Virus record (IMG/VR): IMGVR_UViG_3300010371_000055
Location: 1-42,738 of that record
DNA length: 42,738 bases
DNA from: a virus
Strand: one strand, 5' to 3'
The translations under genes were made by a program, and so were the position numbers. The notes below the pieces were generated by a model, which did not search any database, had not been told where the DNA came from, and saw only the letters and a program-made list of their open reading frames with translations. Shown here piece by piece: positions 1-7,717 of this stretch (the stretch's first letter is position 1; each line of letters starts with the position of its first letter).

Positions 1-123
1 AGCAGCACGTCACCCAATTTTGGGCGAACGAGCAGAAGATTTTCGACGCGGCGATTCGGACGGAGAACATCCCTGCCGAACGGGCAAACGCCCTCGTTGA
101 AAAAGGGGCAGTTGCTCTCGGTC
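1..123. repeat. Terminal direct repeat, left copy (circular assembly overlap)
   Basis: Bases 1-123 are identical to bases 42616-42738. The repeat lies inside the scaffolding protein gene, whose reading frame runs across the junction unbroken. This is best explained by a circular contig or circularly permuted genome with an assembly overlap. True terminal repeats of podoviruses usually sit between genes. Confidence 0.95.
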
Positions 124-428
124 TCGACCTGAAGAACGAATCGACGAAGACCTTTCTTCAAGGCGCGACCGCCCGCCTGATGGCGATGCATCACGCCATG
201 GCGATTGGGGAGGACTCAGCCGCCGTTGCCGGGGCCGAGCCCACCGGAATGGGAACGGACTACGCCGCCCAAGCGAAGGACATCCGGCAGAACCCGGCCA
301 ACCCTCTGAACGGAGCCTACTGGAACAAGGGAAACAAGTTCTCGCGCTCCGACCACGACGCCGCCGTTCAACGGGTGAACGAACTGATCCGCCTTGCGAC
401 CGAGCAGGAAGGGAAGAAGAAGCGGTGA
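1..428 (+). CDS. Scaffolding (capsid assembly) protein, C-terminal part
   Basis: This is the C-terminal part of the gene that starts at 42066. Joining 42066-42738 to 124-428 gives a 325-residue protein. The N-terminus is rich in Ala, Gln, Thr and Gly and looks disordered. The middle is helical and charged, and the C-terminus carries NPANPLNGAYWNKGN followed by a basic tail ending in GKKKR, typical of T7-type scaffolding or head assembly proteins. Such proteins direct procapsid formation with the coat protein and then leave. The position between portal and capsid genes fits. The TGA stop overlaps the GTG start of the GroES-like gene (GTGA), so the two are probably translationally coupled. The assignment rests on position, composition and this C-terminal pattern; there is no catalytic motif to check. 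Confidence 0.8.
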   Translation, partial: QHVTQFWANEQKIFDAAIRTENIPAERANALVEKGAVALGLDLKNESTKTFLQGATARLMAMHHAMAIGEDSAAVAGAEPTGMGTDYAAQAKDIRQNPANPLNGAYWNKGNKFSRSDHDAAVQRVNELIRLATEQEGKKKR

Positions 429-727
429 TTAAGCCCCTCCGCGACCTGATCGTCGCAACCCCATTGGAAGAGACGGACAAGGTTGGCCTGCTTACCATGC
501 CCGAGAATTACAAGCAGGCGCTTCGGGTGCATTACCGAGCCGTGGTTCTCTTCTCCGGGCCGAAGGCGACGAAGGACGTGCCTCCCGGCTCCATTGTCCA
601 CGTCTCGGAGTCCTGGGGAGAGAAGTTCACCTACCGAAACAAGCCGGTCTGGATCGGTCGCATCCGAGACATCAACGGAGTGTGTGAGGGCGATCGGATA
701 GCTGACTACAACTCCTACCTCGATTGA
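425..727 (+). CDS. GroES-like co-chaperonin
   Basis: This is a 100-residue protein, close to the usual 95-100 of GroES. It starts IKPLRDLIVATPLEE, matching the GroES opening 'I+PL.DR+.V'. A loop-like stretch follows (GLLTMPENYKQ), then AVVLFSGP, DVPPGSIVHVSE and IRDINGVCEG, which parallel the GroES strands 'V..VG.G', 'VK.GD.V.F' and the C-terminal 'E.DILA'. Phage GroES analogues such as T4 gp31 cap the host GroEL so that the major capsid protein can fold. Placement directly after the scaffold gene agrees. The start is GTG, overlapping the scaffold stop; the stop overlaps the TTG start of the next gene. The fold assignment is by pattern; a GroES-fold protein with another job remains possible. 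Confidence 0.72.
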   Translation: MIKPLRDLIVATPLEETDKVGLLTMPENYKQALRVHYRAVVLFSGPKATKDVPPGSIVHVSESWGEKFTYRNKPVWIGRIRDINGVCEGDRIADYNSYLD

Positions 728-2085
728 AAGTCCTCTTTCTCAACGCTCCCTGGTGGAACAAGGAAAAGGGTCAGCCTCTTCGGCGTGGCGTTCGGGCCGG
801 GTCACGCTGGCCGATGACGATGGGCAGCCACTTCGTCCCCGACTGCTTTATGCCGATGGGGTACATGCCGTTTCCCATGTTCATGTCATCGGCTGCCGGA
901 TGGCTGGAGTCGGTTGGAAAGGAACAGGGGATTGAGGTCTTCATGCGTGACTCGGTTACTCGAGGAGAGTCCTACTTTCGCTGCTACCAGTTCGTCAGGG
1001 AATTGGCCCCCGATTGGATCGTCTTCGAGTCAGCCCCGAGTTCGTGGGAGTCCGATCAGTCGGTCTTGGCCCAACTCGCCAAGGAAAGCCCGAAGTCGAA
1101 AGTCATCCTGACCGGCACAATCACGGCTGATACGGCAATAGTCTCGGCTCTCGATTGGGCGAACATAGTCGCCATAGTTAAGGGCGAGTACGAGAAGGGT
1201 GTTGAACAGGCCATCACCTTCGACGGCAAGAGACTCGTCATCGAACGCCAATTCCTATCCGCCGAAGAGATGAACGGCCCCCACGGAAAATGGAAGTGGG
1301 ATGAGGGGTGCGCCCGAAACTACTTCGACGAAAACCCTCTTGGACAGAAGGCTCCGCAACTCCAAATGTGGGCGAGCCGGGGATGCGTGTACAAGTGCAA
1401 CTTCTGCGCCTGGCCGGCCACGATGACCAATGATGATCCTTTGGGAACGGGAAAGCGGCAGATGCGCTACTACACCGGGGACTACATCGAAAACTACATC
1501 CGTGAACGTCTAGCCGTCACGCCCGACTTGGCCTGCGTCTATTTCGACGGTGACACCGAAAACATCTCCGACAAGCACACCCTGGAAATCTGCGAGGCGA
1601 TGCGGAAGATCGGGCTTCCCTGGTCGATGATGTGCCGGGGGGATACCTCTTCCCGCGAGGTATGGAAGGAGATGAAGGACTCAGGATGCTTTGGGGTGAA
1701 GATCGGCTTCGAGTCCGGTTCTCAGCGCGTCGTCAACGAAATCATCGGCAAGGGTCTCGACATTCAGGAGGCCCGAGAGACAGCGATCTTCCTCAAGGAA
1801 ATCGGGATGACCGTCCACGGTACTTTCATGGTGGGGCACCCAGGCGAGACGCCAGAGGAGGCCAACCAAACGATCGAGTTTATCAAGAAGCTCTATGCCG
1901 ACAAGGGGCTCGATACCCATCAGTTGAGCGGCACGGCCACAATCAGCGGCACACCCTTGGCGAACCTTAAGGCAGGGGAGACGAACAAGCGTTACCCAGG
2001 GGCGAAGAAGGACGAGAACTGGCATGAGGATCTAGACGGCCAGAAGAAAGCCGAGCGACTGGTCCAGGCCACCCACGGCTATTGA
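724..2085 (+). CDS. Radical SAM protein with B12-binding-like N-terminal domain
   Basis: A 453-residue protein. Residues 1-165 look like the Rossmann-type 'B12-binding' domain that precedes many radical SAM enzymes (KVLFLNAPWW at the start, IVFESAPSS, then KVILTGTIT and IVAIVKGEYEKGVEQAI). The DxHxxG cobalamin motif is not visible, so B12 binding is doubtful. The [4Fe-4S] motif is ASRGCVYKCNFCAW with Cys221, Cys225 and Cys228. Downstream come KIGFESGSQRVVNEI and HGTFMVGHPGETPEE, typical of the SAM barrel of this class. Known members methylate, thiolate or rearrange unactivated carbons; the substrate here is unknown. The TTG start overlaps the preceding stop (TTGA). It leads a coupled cassette with a methyltransferase and two glycosyltransferase-like genes, between scaffold and capsid. 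Confidence 0.88.
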   Translation: MKVLFLNAPWWNKEKGQPLRRGVRAGSRWPMTMGSHFVPDCFMPMGYMPFPMFMSSAAGWLESVGKEQGIEVFMRDSVTRGESYFRCYQFVRELAPDWIVFESAPSSWESDQSVLAQLAKESPKSKVILTGTITADTAIVSALDWANIVAIVKGEYEKGVEQAITFDGKRLVIERQFLSAEEMNGPHGKWKWDEGCARNYFDENPLGQKAPQLQMWASRGCVYKCNFCAWPATMTNDDPLGTGKRQMRYYTGDYIENYIRERLAVTPDLACVYFDGDTENISDKHTLEICEAMRKIGLPWSMMCRGDTSSREVWKEMKDSGCFGVKIGFESGSQRVVNEIIGKGLDIQEARETAIFLKEIGMTVHGTFMVGHPGETPEEANQTIEFIKKLYADKGLDTHQLSGTATISGTPLANLKAGETNKRYPGAKKDENWHEDLDGQKKAERLVQATHGY

Positions 2086-2087
2086 CC

Positions 2088-2714
2088 ATGCTCGAAGAAC
2101 TGGCGATCACCCCAAGCAAGGCTGGTTCGGGAGTGGATGGGTGGCACTCCGATTCCCCGATCTTCAAGCATGTCGTCGAGACCGTTAGCCCGAATCTGAT
2201 CGTCGAAGTCGGGACGTGGAAGGGAAAGAGTGCAATCGAGATGATGCGTTGGGCGAAACCCACAACCACGATCATCTGCGTCGATACCTGGCTTGGGAGC
2301 TTAGAGCATTGGATGAATGAGGACATGGAACTCCTATACGGCAGGCCAACGCTCTACATCGACTTCCTGAAGAACATCCGTGAGGCGCAGATCGAGGAAC
2401 AGGTGAGGCCCCTTCCCATGCCCTCAAAGCAGGCCGCTCGGTTCCTGAAATGGAAATGGGATTGGGTTCCGAAGGCGGACCTAATCTACATCGACGGCTC
2501 GCATGATGAGCAGGATGTCCTCTCCGATCTTGTCGAGTACTGGCCATTAGTCCAAAAAGGAGGGATCATGTTTGGAGATGACTACGGCGAATGGCAGACC
2601 GTTGAGGACGCCGTTGAGAAATTCGTGCAGGGCAGAACCGACATGGACTTTCGACTAAAGGACTACACCGACCGGGAAGAGTGTTTTTGGATCATGGAGA
2701 AAATCGCCACATGA
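2088..2714 (+). CDS. Class I SAM-dependent methyltransferase
   Basis: About 208 residues with the class I (Rossmann) methyltransferase pattern of the Methyltransf_24 type: LIVEVGTWKGKSAIEM is the glycine-rich SAM-binding motif I, TTTIICVDTW is motif II with the acidic ribose-binding residue, ADLIYIDGSHDEQDVLSDL is the motif IV region, and GGIMFGDDYGEW follows. This family includes sugar and small-molecule O-methyltransferases and is common beside glycosyltransferases. The acceptor is unknown. I chose ATG at 2088; a TTG at 2082 overlaps the upstream stop and is equally possible. The stop overlaps the ATG of the next gene (ATGA). It is the second gene of the enzyme cassette between scaffold and coat protein. 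Confidence 0.87.
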   Translation: MLEELAITPSKAGSGVDGWHSDSPIFKHVVETVSPNLIVEVGTWKGKSAIEMMRWAKPTTTIICVDTWLGSLEHWMNEDMELLYGRPTLYIDFLKNIREAQIEEQVRPLPMPSKQAARFLKWKWDWVPKADLIYIDGSHDEQDVLSDLVEYWPLVQKGGIMFGDDYGEWQTVEDAVEKFVQGRTDMDFRLKDYTDREECFWIMEKIAT

Positions 2715-3475
2715 AGACCGCCGTGATGTTCTGCGGGCAGGCCCGCACCTTCGCCAACTGCTACCAACTGATGTACTGGAAGGTTCTGCGGTTATTCGAG
2801 AACCCGACCTTTTTCGTACGTGTTGCTGACGATGAGCAGGCCGGGACGATGAACGCCCTCTCAGTCCACTTCGAGGATGTTCGGGTCGAGTACGTCAAGC
2901 AGCCCGACTTCCCCCACGCAAAGCAGATGATGGAACGGAGTAACTTCGCCGGCTACGGCTTGGCGAACCACGTCCAGGCGCATCCCGAGAATCTCCTGAA
3001 GGCCTTCTGGTCGTACAAAAACGTCTGGGAAATGATCCCAAACCCGGAGGATTACGATGTCTTCGTTCGCATCCGTCCGGACCTTTGGTTCATGGAATTT
3101 GAAATGCCGGAGAGACCGCAGGCGAACGAGGCGATTACGCCAGTATGGGGACGTTTCGGCGGGGTCAACGACCGTCTTGCGATCATGGGATTTGAAGCTG
3201 CCCGCGCATACATGACGACTTTAGACCGAGTGGATAAGCTCCTCATGCTCGGCTGTCCCTACCACCCCGAGACTCTGACCCGGTACTCCCTCGAAGACCA
3301 GGGCATCACGATTCGGCATGAGCTGGAGGCGTTTTTCTATTTTCGGCGTCTTCGCACCGCGATCCACCCGACCCAGAACTCCCTAGGGAACAACGAATGG
3401 CTCTGCGGAGAGCCGGAGGCGGCGTGGCATCATCGGCTATACGAAGCCAAGAAACCCGCCAGTGTATTTGCGTGA
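2711..3475 (+). CDS. Putative glycosyltransferase-like protein (RIRPDL motif)
   Basis: 254 residues starting MKTAVMFCGQARTFANCYQL, an opening seen in glycosyltransferase-like proteins of bacterial polysaccharide loci ('alllsGq.R.f'). The middle has YKNVWEMIPNPEDYDVFVRIRPDLWF; the 'YD.viR.RpDl.f' block is the family's hallmark and probably marks a nucleotide-sugar site. EITIRHELEAFFYF-like text near the end is less conserved. The ATG overlaps the methyltransferase stop, and the gene overlaps the next glycosyltransferase (GTGA). The natural reading is transfer of a sugar onto a glycan or protein in the same pathway as its neighbours, but neither donor nor acceptor can be read from sequence. Family assignment is moderate; the fold could be shared by a non-catalytic relative. 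Confidence 0.6.
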   Translation: MKTAVMFCGQARTFANCYQLMYWKVLRLFENPTFFVRVADDEQAGTMNALSVHFEDVRVEYVKQPDFPHAKQMMERSNFAGYGLANHVQAHPENLLKAFWSYKNVWEMIPNPEDYDVFVRIRPDLWFMEFEMPERPQANEAITPVWGRFGGVNDRLAIMGFEAARAYMTTLDRVDKLLMLGCPYHPETLTRYSLEDQGITIRHELEAFFYFRRLRTAIHPTQNSLGNNEWLCGEPEAAWHHRLYEAKKPASVFA

Positions 3476-4227
3476 GCGACGAACGCCCCTACATCTACAT
3501 CGGGACGCCGATTCGAAACGTCCCCCAGCACCCCGACTTGAAGGAGGATCTGTCGAACGTCTTCCAGTTTCTCGAAAAGGAGTACACCCAGCCGATCTTG
3601 GAATTGATGCACGACGCGACCTTGCCCTATCGGATCAAGGTGCTGCTCTGTCCCTACGCTGGGATCGCTAGGGCTCGAAACAAGATCGCCGCAGACTTCC
3701 TGAAGGACCCGAAAGGGTGGATGCTTTTCTTTGCGGACTACGACCTCTGCCCCACCGCCGACGACTACAAACGGATCATCTCGAAAAATATGCTGGTCCT
3801 CGGCGGTCTCTACGCCACCCGAGAGAAAAACTGCCATTGGGTCTTGAACTCCTACATCGGGCCGGAACCGGACAAGGATGGAATTTGGCAGGTTTGCGAA
3901 CTCGGGACGGGCTTCAAATGCTTTCACCGCCAAGCCTTCGAGAAAATCCTCGCCGCCTACCCATGGCTTGAGCACGAAGCCGACGACCACCCCGGAGTCA
4001 ACGAGTGGGGATTCTTCTCCATGGGAGTCGTCCAATTCGAGAACAAGAGGCGTTGGCTCACCGAAGATTACTGGTTCGACAGCCTTTTCCGTGAAATCAA
4101 GATACCGATTTTCGCCGATACGACAGTCAGGCTAAAGCACCGGCACACCAACCAAAACGGGGAAAAGCTGCTCTTTCCTTTGGAGGCCCCTCCGATCCCG
4201 ATTCAGAAATTCGCATTGACAGCGTAA
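3472..4227 (+). CDS. Glycosyltransferase (GT-A fold, phage type)
   Basis: 251 residues. The N-terminal strand (YIYIGTPIRNV), the basic helix motif ARARN (residues 66-70), the acidic motif LFFADYDLCP (Asp89, Asp91; DxD-like, metal and nucleotide-sugar binding) and LTEDYWFDS near the C-terminus are characteristic of GT-A glycosyltransferases found in many uncultured tailed phages. It ends with a DTTVRLKHRH block. The same order of motifs (ARN, acidic motif, LTEDxxW, DTxxRLxH) occurs in the gene at 40081, so the two are probably distant paralogues. The GTG start overlaps the upstream stop. It is the last gene of the cassette; a 37-bp gap separates it from the small head protein gene. Confidence 0.8.
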   Translation: MSDERPYIYIGTPIRNVPQHPDLKEDLSNVFQFLEKEYTQPILELMHDATLPYRIKVLLCPYAGIARARNKIAADFLKDPKGWMLFFADYDLCPTADDYKRIISKNMLVLGGLYATREKNCHWVLNSYIGPEPDKDGIWQVCELGTGFKCFHRQAFEKILAAYPWLEHEADDHPGVNEWGFFSMGVVQFENKRRWLTEDYWFDSLFREIKIPIFADTTVRLKHRHTNQNGEKLLFPLEAPPIPIQKFALTA

Positions 4228-4264
4228 GAAAGACCTCGCAACCCTACTTACGCCACAAACAAGC

Positions 4265-4678
4265 ATGGGATCAAACCTCACCCGCTCTGGCGTCAACAAC
4301 ACCGCTTTCAGCCCCAACGCCGACAAAACGGCGCAGCTCACAGGATCAGGGCAACTCGTCCCCGGCAGCATCAGCCCGACCTACGCGGCGACCATCGCCC
4401 TCGACTCCATCCTCCAGTACTCCTGCTTCGTCTCGCTGACCACGATTGGCTCGACCGCAGCGACGGTGACGACCGGGACCGTCTTCAACGCCGGCGGACT
4501 CCTCAATGTCCTCGTCAACCAGGTCTCGGGCGGCTCGGCCACCGTGACGTTCTCGACCGGATTCAAGGTCAACGGTACGGTGTCCCCGAACTCGGCCAAG
4601 GCGGTCGGCCTCTCCTTCGTCTCGGACGGGACGAACTTCATCGAGTTCAGCCGCACGAGCATCGCGGGTGGCATCTAA
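4265..4678 (+). CDS. Small beta-rich head-associated protein
   Basis: 137 residues, dominated by Thr, Ser, Val, Gly and Asn with almost no charge, and a predicted all-beta pattern. The tail has VGLSFVSDGTNFIEFSRT, a 'f.sDGTnwye..r' ending common to small phage virion proteins next to coat genes, where they act as decoration or head-fibre subunits. The ATG follows a short leader with no clear Shine-Dalgarno sequence. A strong terminator follows its stop by about 30 bp, so it ends the scaffold-cassette transcript. The function is inferred from position and composition only. Confidence 0.6.
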   Translation: MGSNLTRSGVNNTAFSPNADKTAQLTGSGQLVPGSISPTYAATIALDSILQYSCFVSLTTIGSTAATVTTGTVFNAGGLLNVLVNQVSGGSATVTFSTGFKVNGTVSPNSAKAVGLSFVSDGTNFIEFSRTSIAGGI

Positions 4679-4710
4679 TTTCGAATACGGGGGTATTCGT
4701 TCATGGCAAG

Positions 4711-4744
4711 AACGCGCTCTCTCATCGGGGGGCGCGTTTTTGTT
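4711..4744 (+). terminator. Rho-independent terminator before the capsid gene
   Basis: AACGCGC at 4711-4717 pairs with GCGCGTT at 4732-4738, and the stem can extend inward with TCTC/GGGG pairs including G-U. A run of five T (4737-4741) follows. It separates the scaffold/enzyme transcript from the capsid gene. Confidence 0.8.
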
Positions 4745-4925
4745 GTTGCAATAGGTTTTCAACCTGATTGAAGTGCCGGTGAGCCCTCGGTAGGAACTCC
4801 CAGCCAACGCCACAAAGGCGGCCCCGAAGGAAGGCTCGGAATTAACTATCCGAGTACGTCCCGCTGAAAACGCGGATCTCCGGGTCTCGGATGCGACAGG
4901 AAAACCTCTCTCATCCTTTACTCTC
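4745..4925 (+). promoter_or_regulatory. Structured 5' leader of the major capsid gene
   Basis: These 181 non-coding bases between the terminator and the capsid ATG contain several consecutive hairpins: AGGTT/AACCT (4753-4765), CGCC/GGCG (4808-4820), CCGA/TCGG (4824-4839), and a longer stem ATCCGAG/CTCGGAT (4848-4854 with 4886-4892) enclosing CCGC/GCGG (4861-4864 with 4872-4875). There is no Shine-Dalgarno sequence just before the ATG. I see no confident -35/-10 pair. It may stabilise the capsid mRNA, control translation, or hold a promoter for a phage-specific factor; no known RNA family was recognised. Confidence 0.5.
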
Positions 4926-5861
4926 ATGGCTGGTGCAATCATCAATCTGCCGCCCTTCTGGCAGGTCGCGTTCGATGGCGTGTGGCGCGAAAACCCCGCT
5001 CAACAGACGGAGCACCGTCTGGCGGGCAGCTACATGACCAAGATGGTCAACGGAAGTCAGGAGCGGATCGACTACATGGGGTCGCAGCAATATGCGATGC
5101 GGCAGGTGACTGCCCGAGCCCAGAAGACCGAGCCCTCCGACGTTCCCATGTATTCCCGTTGGGTCCGTCCACGGCCCTACGACAAGACGACTTGGATCGA
5201 CCAGTTCGACCCGATCCTCTTGGGAACTCTCCCCAATCCCGACTCGGCGGTGGCCCGCAATCACGCGATTGCTGCGGCTCGCCAGAAGGACATCATCCTT
5301 CTGAACGCCCTCTTGGGGACGAACTACACCGGAGCCCAGGGCTCGACGGCGGTGACGCTCCCGACAACGGGCGGCCCGCTCAACACGGGTCAGACAATCG
5401 GCGTCACCTACGGTTCTGGATCGGCCAACTCCGGCCTCCAGTTGGCCAAGCTGACCGCTGCCTCCTACCTTCTCGACAACAACGACATTGCCGAGACCGG
5501 CCGGCACTTCGCCTACTCCGCTAAGGAGTTGAACAACCTGATTACGAATGTGGATCAGGTGAACTCGGTTCTCTACAACGACGTTCGCGCCCTTCGGGAC
5601 GGTCGGATTCGGGACTTCATGGGCTTCATGTTCATCAGGTCGCAGCTCGTCCCGTTCTCGTCCGGCTCGACTACGATCCGAACCTGCGTCGCCTGGCAGC
5701 AGGATTGCCTCTTCCTCGGAATCGGGGAGGACGTGATGACGAAGATCGACATCCTGCCGATGCAGTCGCAGGCGATTCAAGTCTATACCTGTCTCCTCTT
5801 GGACGGCACCCGCGCCACCGAGCAGGGAGTCGTTCAGATCAACTGCGATGAGTCGGTCTAA
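4926..5861 (+). CDS. Major capsid protein (Phage_capsid_2/Bbp17-like)
   Basis: 311 residues of the coat family seen in BPP-1-like and related podoviruses. Landmarks are an N-terminal arm with YMTKMVNGSQERIDYMG, then SRWVRPRPYDKTTWIDQFDP, NPDSAVARNHAIAAARQKD and LLGTNYTGAQGSTAVTLP, matching the family's 'D.iD..d......dp.s.......A..R..D..I..a..GTa.tG..g'. The C-terminal half has a beta-rich stretch ending with VVQINCDES. It forms the HK97-fold shell, helped by the scaffold protein. The gene begins after a structured leader without an obvious Shine-Dalgarno sequence and is followed 25 bp later by the next virion gene. Both lie between two strong terminators, which suits a highly and separately expressed unit. 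Confidence 0.85.
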   Translation: MAGAIINLPPFWQVAFDGVWRENPAQQTEHRLAGSYMTKMVNGSQERIDYMGSQQYAMRQVTARAQKTEPSDVPMYSRWVRPRPYDKTTWIDQFDPILLGTLPNPDSAVARNHAIAAARQKDIILLNALLGTNYTGAQGSTAVTLPTTGGPLNTGQTIGVTYGSGSANSGLQLAKLTAASYLLDNNDIAETGRHFAYSAKELNNLITNVDQVNSVLYNDVRALRDGRIRDFMGFMFIRSQLVPFSSGSTTIRTCVAWQQDCLFLGIGEDVMTKIDILPMQSQAIQVYTCLLLDGTRATEQGVVQINCDESV

Positions 5862-5886
5862 CCCCTAACCACAAGGACAAACACAC

Positions 5887-6687
5887 ATGGCTATTTGGTA
5901 CACCGACGTTGCCCAGGCTCAAGAGCAGGGCAACAACTTCCCGGCCCAGCCGGGATCGCAGCAGATCACCAACCTCCCGAGCAGCATCGGGCAGAACGAT
6001 TCGGTTGTGGAGGGTCCGCCCTGGATTTGGGCCTCCTACACCTGGACCGGAAACGAGGCGGTCAACGACATCATCAACATCGCAAAGTTGGAGGCGGGCT
6101 ATCTGGTCTCCCCGGACGGGCACGTTTGCTCGGGGACCACGGCCCCGGCGACGACCCTGACGGTTGCGATTGGCGACAACGACCTCAACCTCCCTACGGC
6201 TCTGCCGATCCCGAACGCCCAGGCCCTGACGAACATCATCGGGTCTCCGGTGCCTCTCCAGGCCCCGGCGTTCGTGGCGAACACGGCCTACGTTGTCGGG
6301 AATGTCGTGTTGGATTCGGCGTCCTCGCCGGCCAACCAGGCGTTCACCTGCATCGTGGCCTACTCGGGCAGCGCGACCGCTCCGCACTCGAATACGACGA
6401 ACTGGATCAACAACCAGGTCCGGTACTCGTCTTCGATCGACATCCACGCCGCGAGCGGAAACGTCGCCTTTGCGACGGGGACGCAGCTCTACGGAGGCCC
6501 GATGTCGAAGGTTCCGGCGAGCATCACGGTCGGGCAGGTGCAGGTGGGGGCGACCGCCAATCAGATCGCCAACTACCCGTACATCATCCAGCAGGATTGC
6601 TGGCTCCAAGCCGTCATCCTCACCGCAAACACGATTGCGGCCAACACGGTCAGCCTCTTCCGAGTCGCCGTCGCCGCTGCGAACTAA
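5887..6687 (+). CDS. Capsid-linked virion protein with carbohydrate-binding-like module
   Basis: 266 residues, Ala/Asn/Thr-rich and beta-rich, encoded directly after the coat gene and before a terminator; probably an abundant head decoration or structural protein. Residues about 127-177 form a module with the pattern F..NTAY..GNVV, F.CIVAYSGS, P and a closing W. This module looks like a CBM5/12-type carbohydrate-binding domain and recurs in tail tube A, tail tube B and the tailspike. The segments before and after it (SSIDIHAASGNVAF; DCWLQAVILTANT) resemble the receptor or decoration folds of other podovirus head proteins. ACAAGGAC about 13 bases before the ATG is a weak ribosome site. The decoration role is inferred; its place in the high-expression unit is visible. 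Confidence 0.6.
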   Translation: MAIWYTDVAQAQEQGNNFPAQPGSQQITNLPSSIGQNDSVVEGPPWIWASYTWTGNEAVNDIINIAKLEAGYLVSPDGHVCSGTTAPATTLTVAIGDNDLNLPTALPIPNAQALTNIIGSPVPLQAPAFVANTAYVVGNVVLDSASSPANQAFTCIVAYSGSATAPHSNTTNWINNQVRYSSSIDIHAASGNVAFATGTQLYGGPMSKVPASITVGQVQVGATANQIANYPYIIQQDCWLQAVILTANTIAANTVSLFRVAVAAAN

Positions 6688-6725
6688 ACCCTTGGGAGCC
6701 TAAACAGCGCCCAAAACTCAAACAT

Positions 6726-6779
6726 GACCTCCGGCGGGGTATCCATTGTGGCGATGGACCCTGCCGGAGGTCTTCTTTT
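6726..6779 (+). terminator. Strong Rho-independent terminator after the capsid unit
   Basis: GACCTCCGGC at 6726-6735 pairs perfectly with GCCGGAGGTC at 6763-6772, followed by TTCTTTT. It closes the two-gene capsid unit, just upstream of the tail tube A start at 6788. Confidence 0.9.
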
Positions 6780-6787
6780 GTAACGAT

Positions 6788-7717
6788 ATGCCCACCACTC
6801 TCGGACCTGTCCAGATCGCAAACCTAGCCCTATCAAGGATCGGTTCGCAAGCGATCAACTCCCTTGCGGACACGAACAACCCGGCCTCGGTTGCCTGCAA
6901 CAACAACTACCAGTTGGCGTATCTCGCGGTCTCCAGGGCGGCGAAGTGGAATTGCTTGGCGACTACGGCGGTCCTAGCGCAGATCCCGCAGACCCCGTTG
7001 CCGAATCTACCTTCGGGCGGTCTTCCTCCGATCCCTCCCACAGTTCCGACTTGGGAGCCGAACACGACCTTTGCCGCGAACTCGTATTTCACCTTCGGAG
7101 GCTACTTCTACTTCGTCCTCATCAACTACACCTCATCGAACAATTTCACGGTGGACCTGACGAACGGGAGTTTCGTCCAGACGAACCTACCTACCTCCTA
7201 CCCCTTCGCTCCCTTCAACGGTTCAGCCTTCCCTTCGGGGTGGGCTTACCAGTACGAGTTGCCGGCCGATTTTCAGCTTCTCATGGTCCTGAACGGAAAC
7301 ACGTATTGGGGATTCCAGGGTTTTGGTTCGTCCTCGTCCGACTTTCAGATCATGGGGAAATTTCTCTTCTGCAACACCCCTCAAGCGGTCATTCAGTACA
7401 TCAAGAACGAACCGGATTCGACGCAGTTCGATGCGTTGTTCACAGAAGCCCTATCCCTCAAATTGGGTTCGATGATCGCAACGGCCTTGAGGCAGGATGG
7501 GGGACGGATGGAATTGGAGTTGGAGGGGGGGTACAAGTCCGTCATCAAGCAGGCCCGGACGATGAATGGGAATGAGCAGCAGGTTCGGCGCTTCAACCCA
7601 ATCGGTTCCTCCATGTTCAATCGGTCCCGTTACGGCGGGATCAACGGAAGAGTTTACTTGCCCAATGTACCGAACTTTATTGCCAAGATCGTACGGTGGT
7701 TAAAGATGGTTGGGTGA
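6788..7717 (+). CDS. Tail tubular protein A (T7 gp11-like)
   Basis: 309 residues. The N-terminal helices QIANLALSRIGSQAINSL and the later YQLAYLAVSRAAKWNC are the 'alN.aL..iG...i.sl.' and 'y......al....W.fA' signatures of gp11-like tail tube or head-tail gatekeeper proteins. WAYQYELPADFQLLMVLNG and the C-terminal FDALFTEALSLKLGSMIA also match. It is longer than T7 gp11 (about 196 aa) because an insertion at residues 86-135 (WEPNTTFAANSYF onward) resembles a degenerate copy of the carbohydrate-binding-like module of this genome. ATG at 6788 lies just after the terminator T-tract, with no Shine-Dalgarno sequence. Its 3' end overlaps the HNH endonuclease gene by 22 bp. Confidence 0.85.
   Translation: MPTTLGPVQIANLALSRIGSQAINSLADTNNPASVACNNNYQLAYLAVSRAAKWNCLATTAVLAQIPQTPLPNLPSGGLPPIPPTVPTWEPNTTFAANSYFTFGGYFYFVLINYTSSNNFTVDLTNGSFVQTNLPTSYPFAPFNGSAFPSGWAYQYELPADFQLLMVLNGNTYWGFQGFGSSSSDFQIMGKFLFCNTPQAVIQYIKNEPDSTQFDALFTEALSLKLGSMIATALRQDGGRMELELEGGYKSVIKQARTMNGNEQQVRRFNPIGSSMFNRSRYGGINGRVYLPNVPNFIAKIVRWLKMVG

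Noticed and set aside
1-123. Physical direct terminal repeat as in T7
   Set aside because: It lies inside a gene with a continuous frame, and its short length is typical of assembly overlap; physical repeats are usually longer or between genes.
4216-4221. TTGACA box as a promoter for the small head protein
   Set aside because: No -10-like hexamer at 16-19 bp spacing; it lies in the end of the glycosyltransferase coding sequence.
4911-5780. Minus-strand frame of 289 codons across the capsid gene
   Set aside because: Shadow of the capsid coding sequence; composition is Arg/Val/Gly/His-rich as expected from antisense reading.
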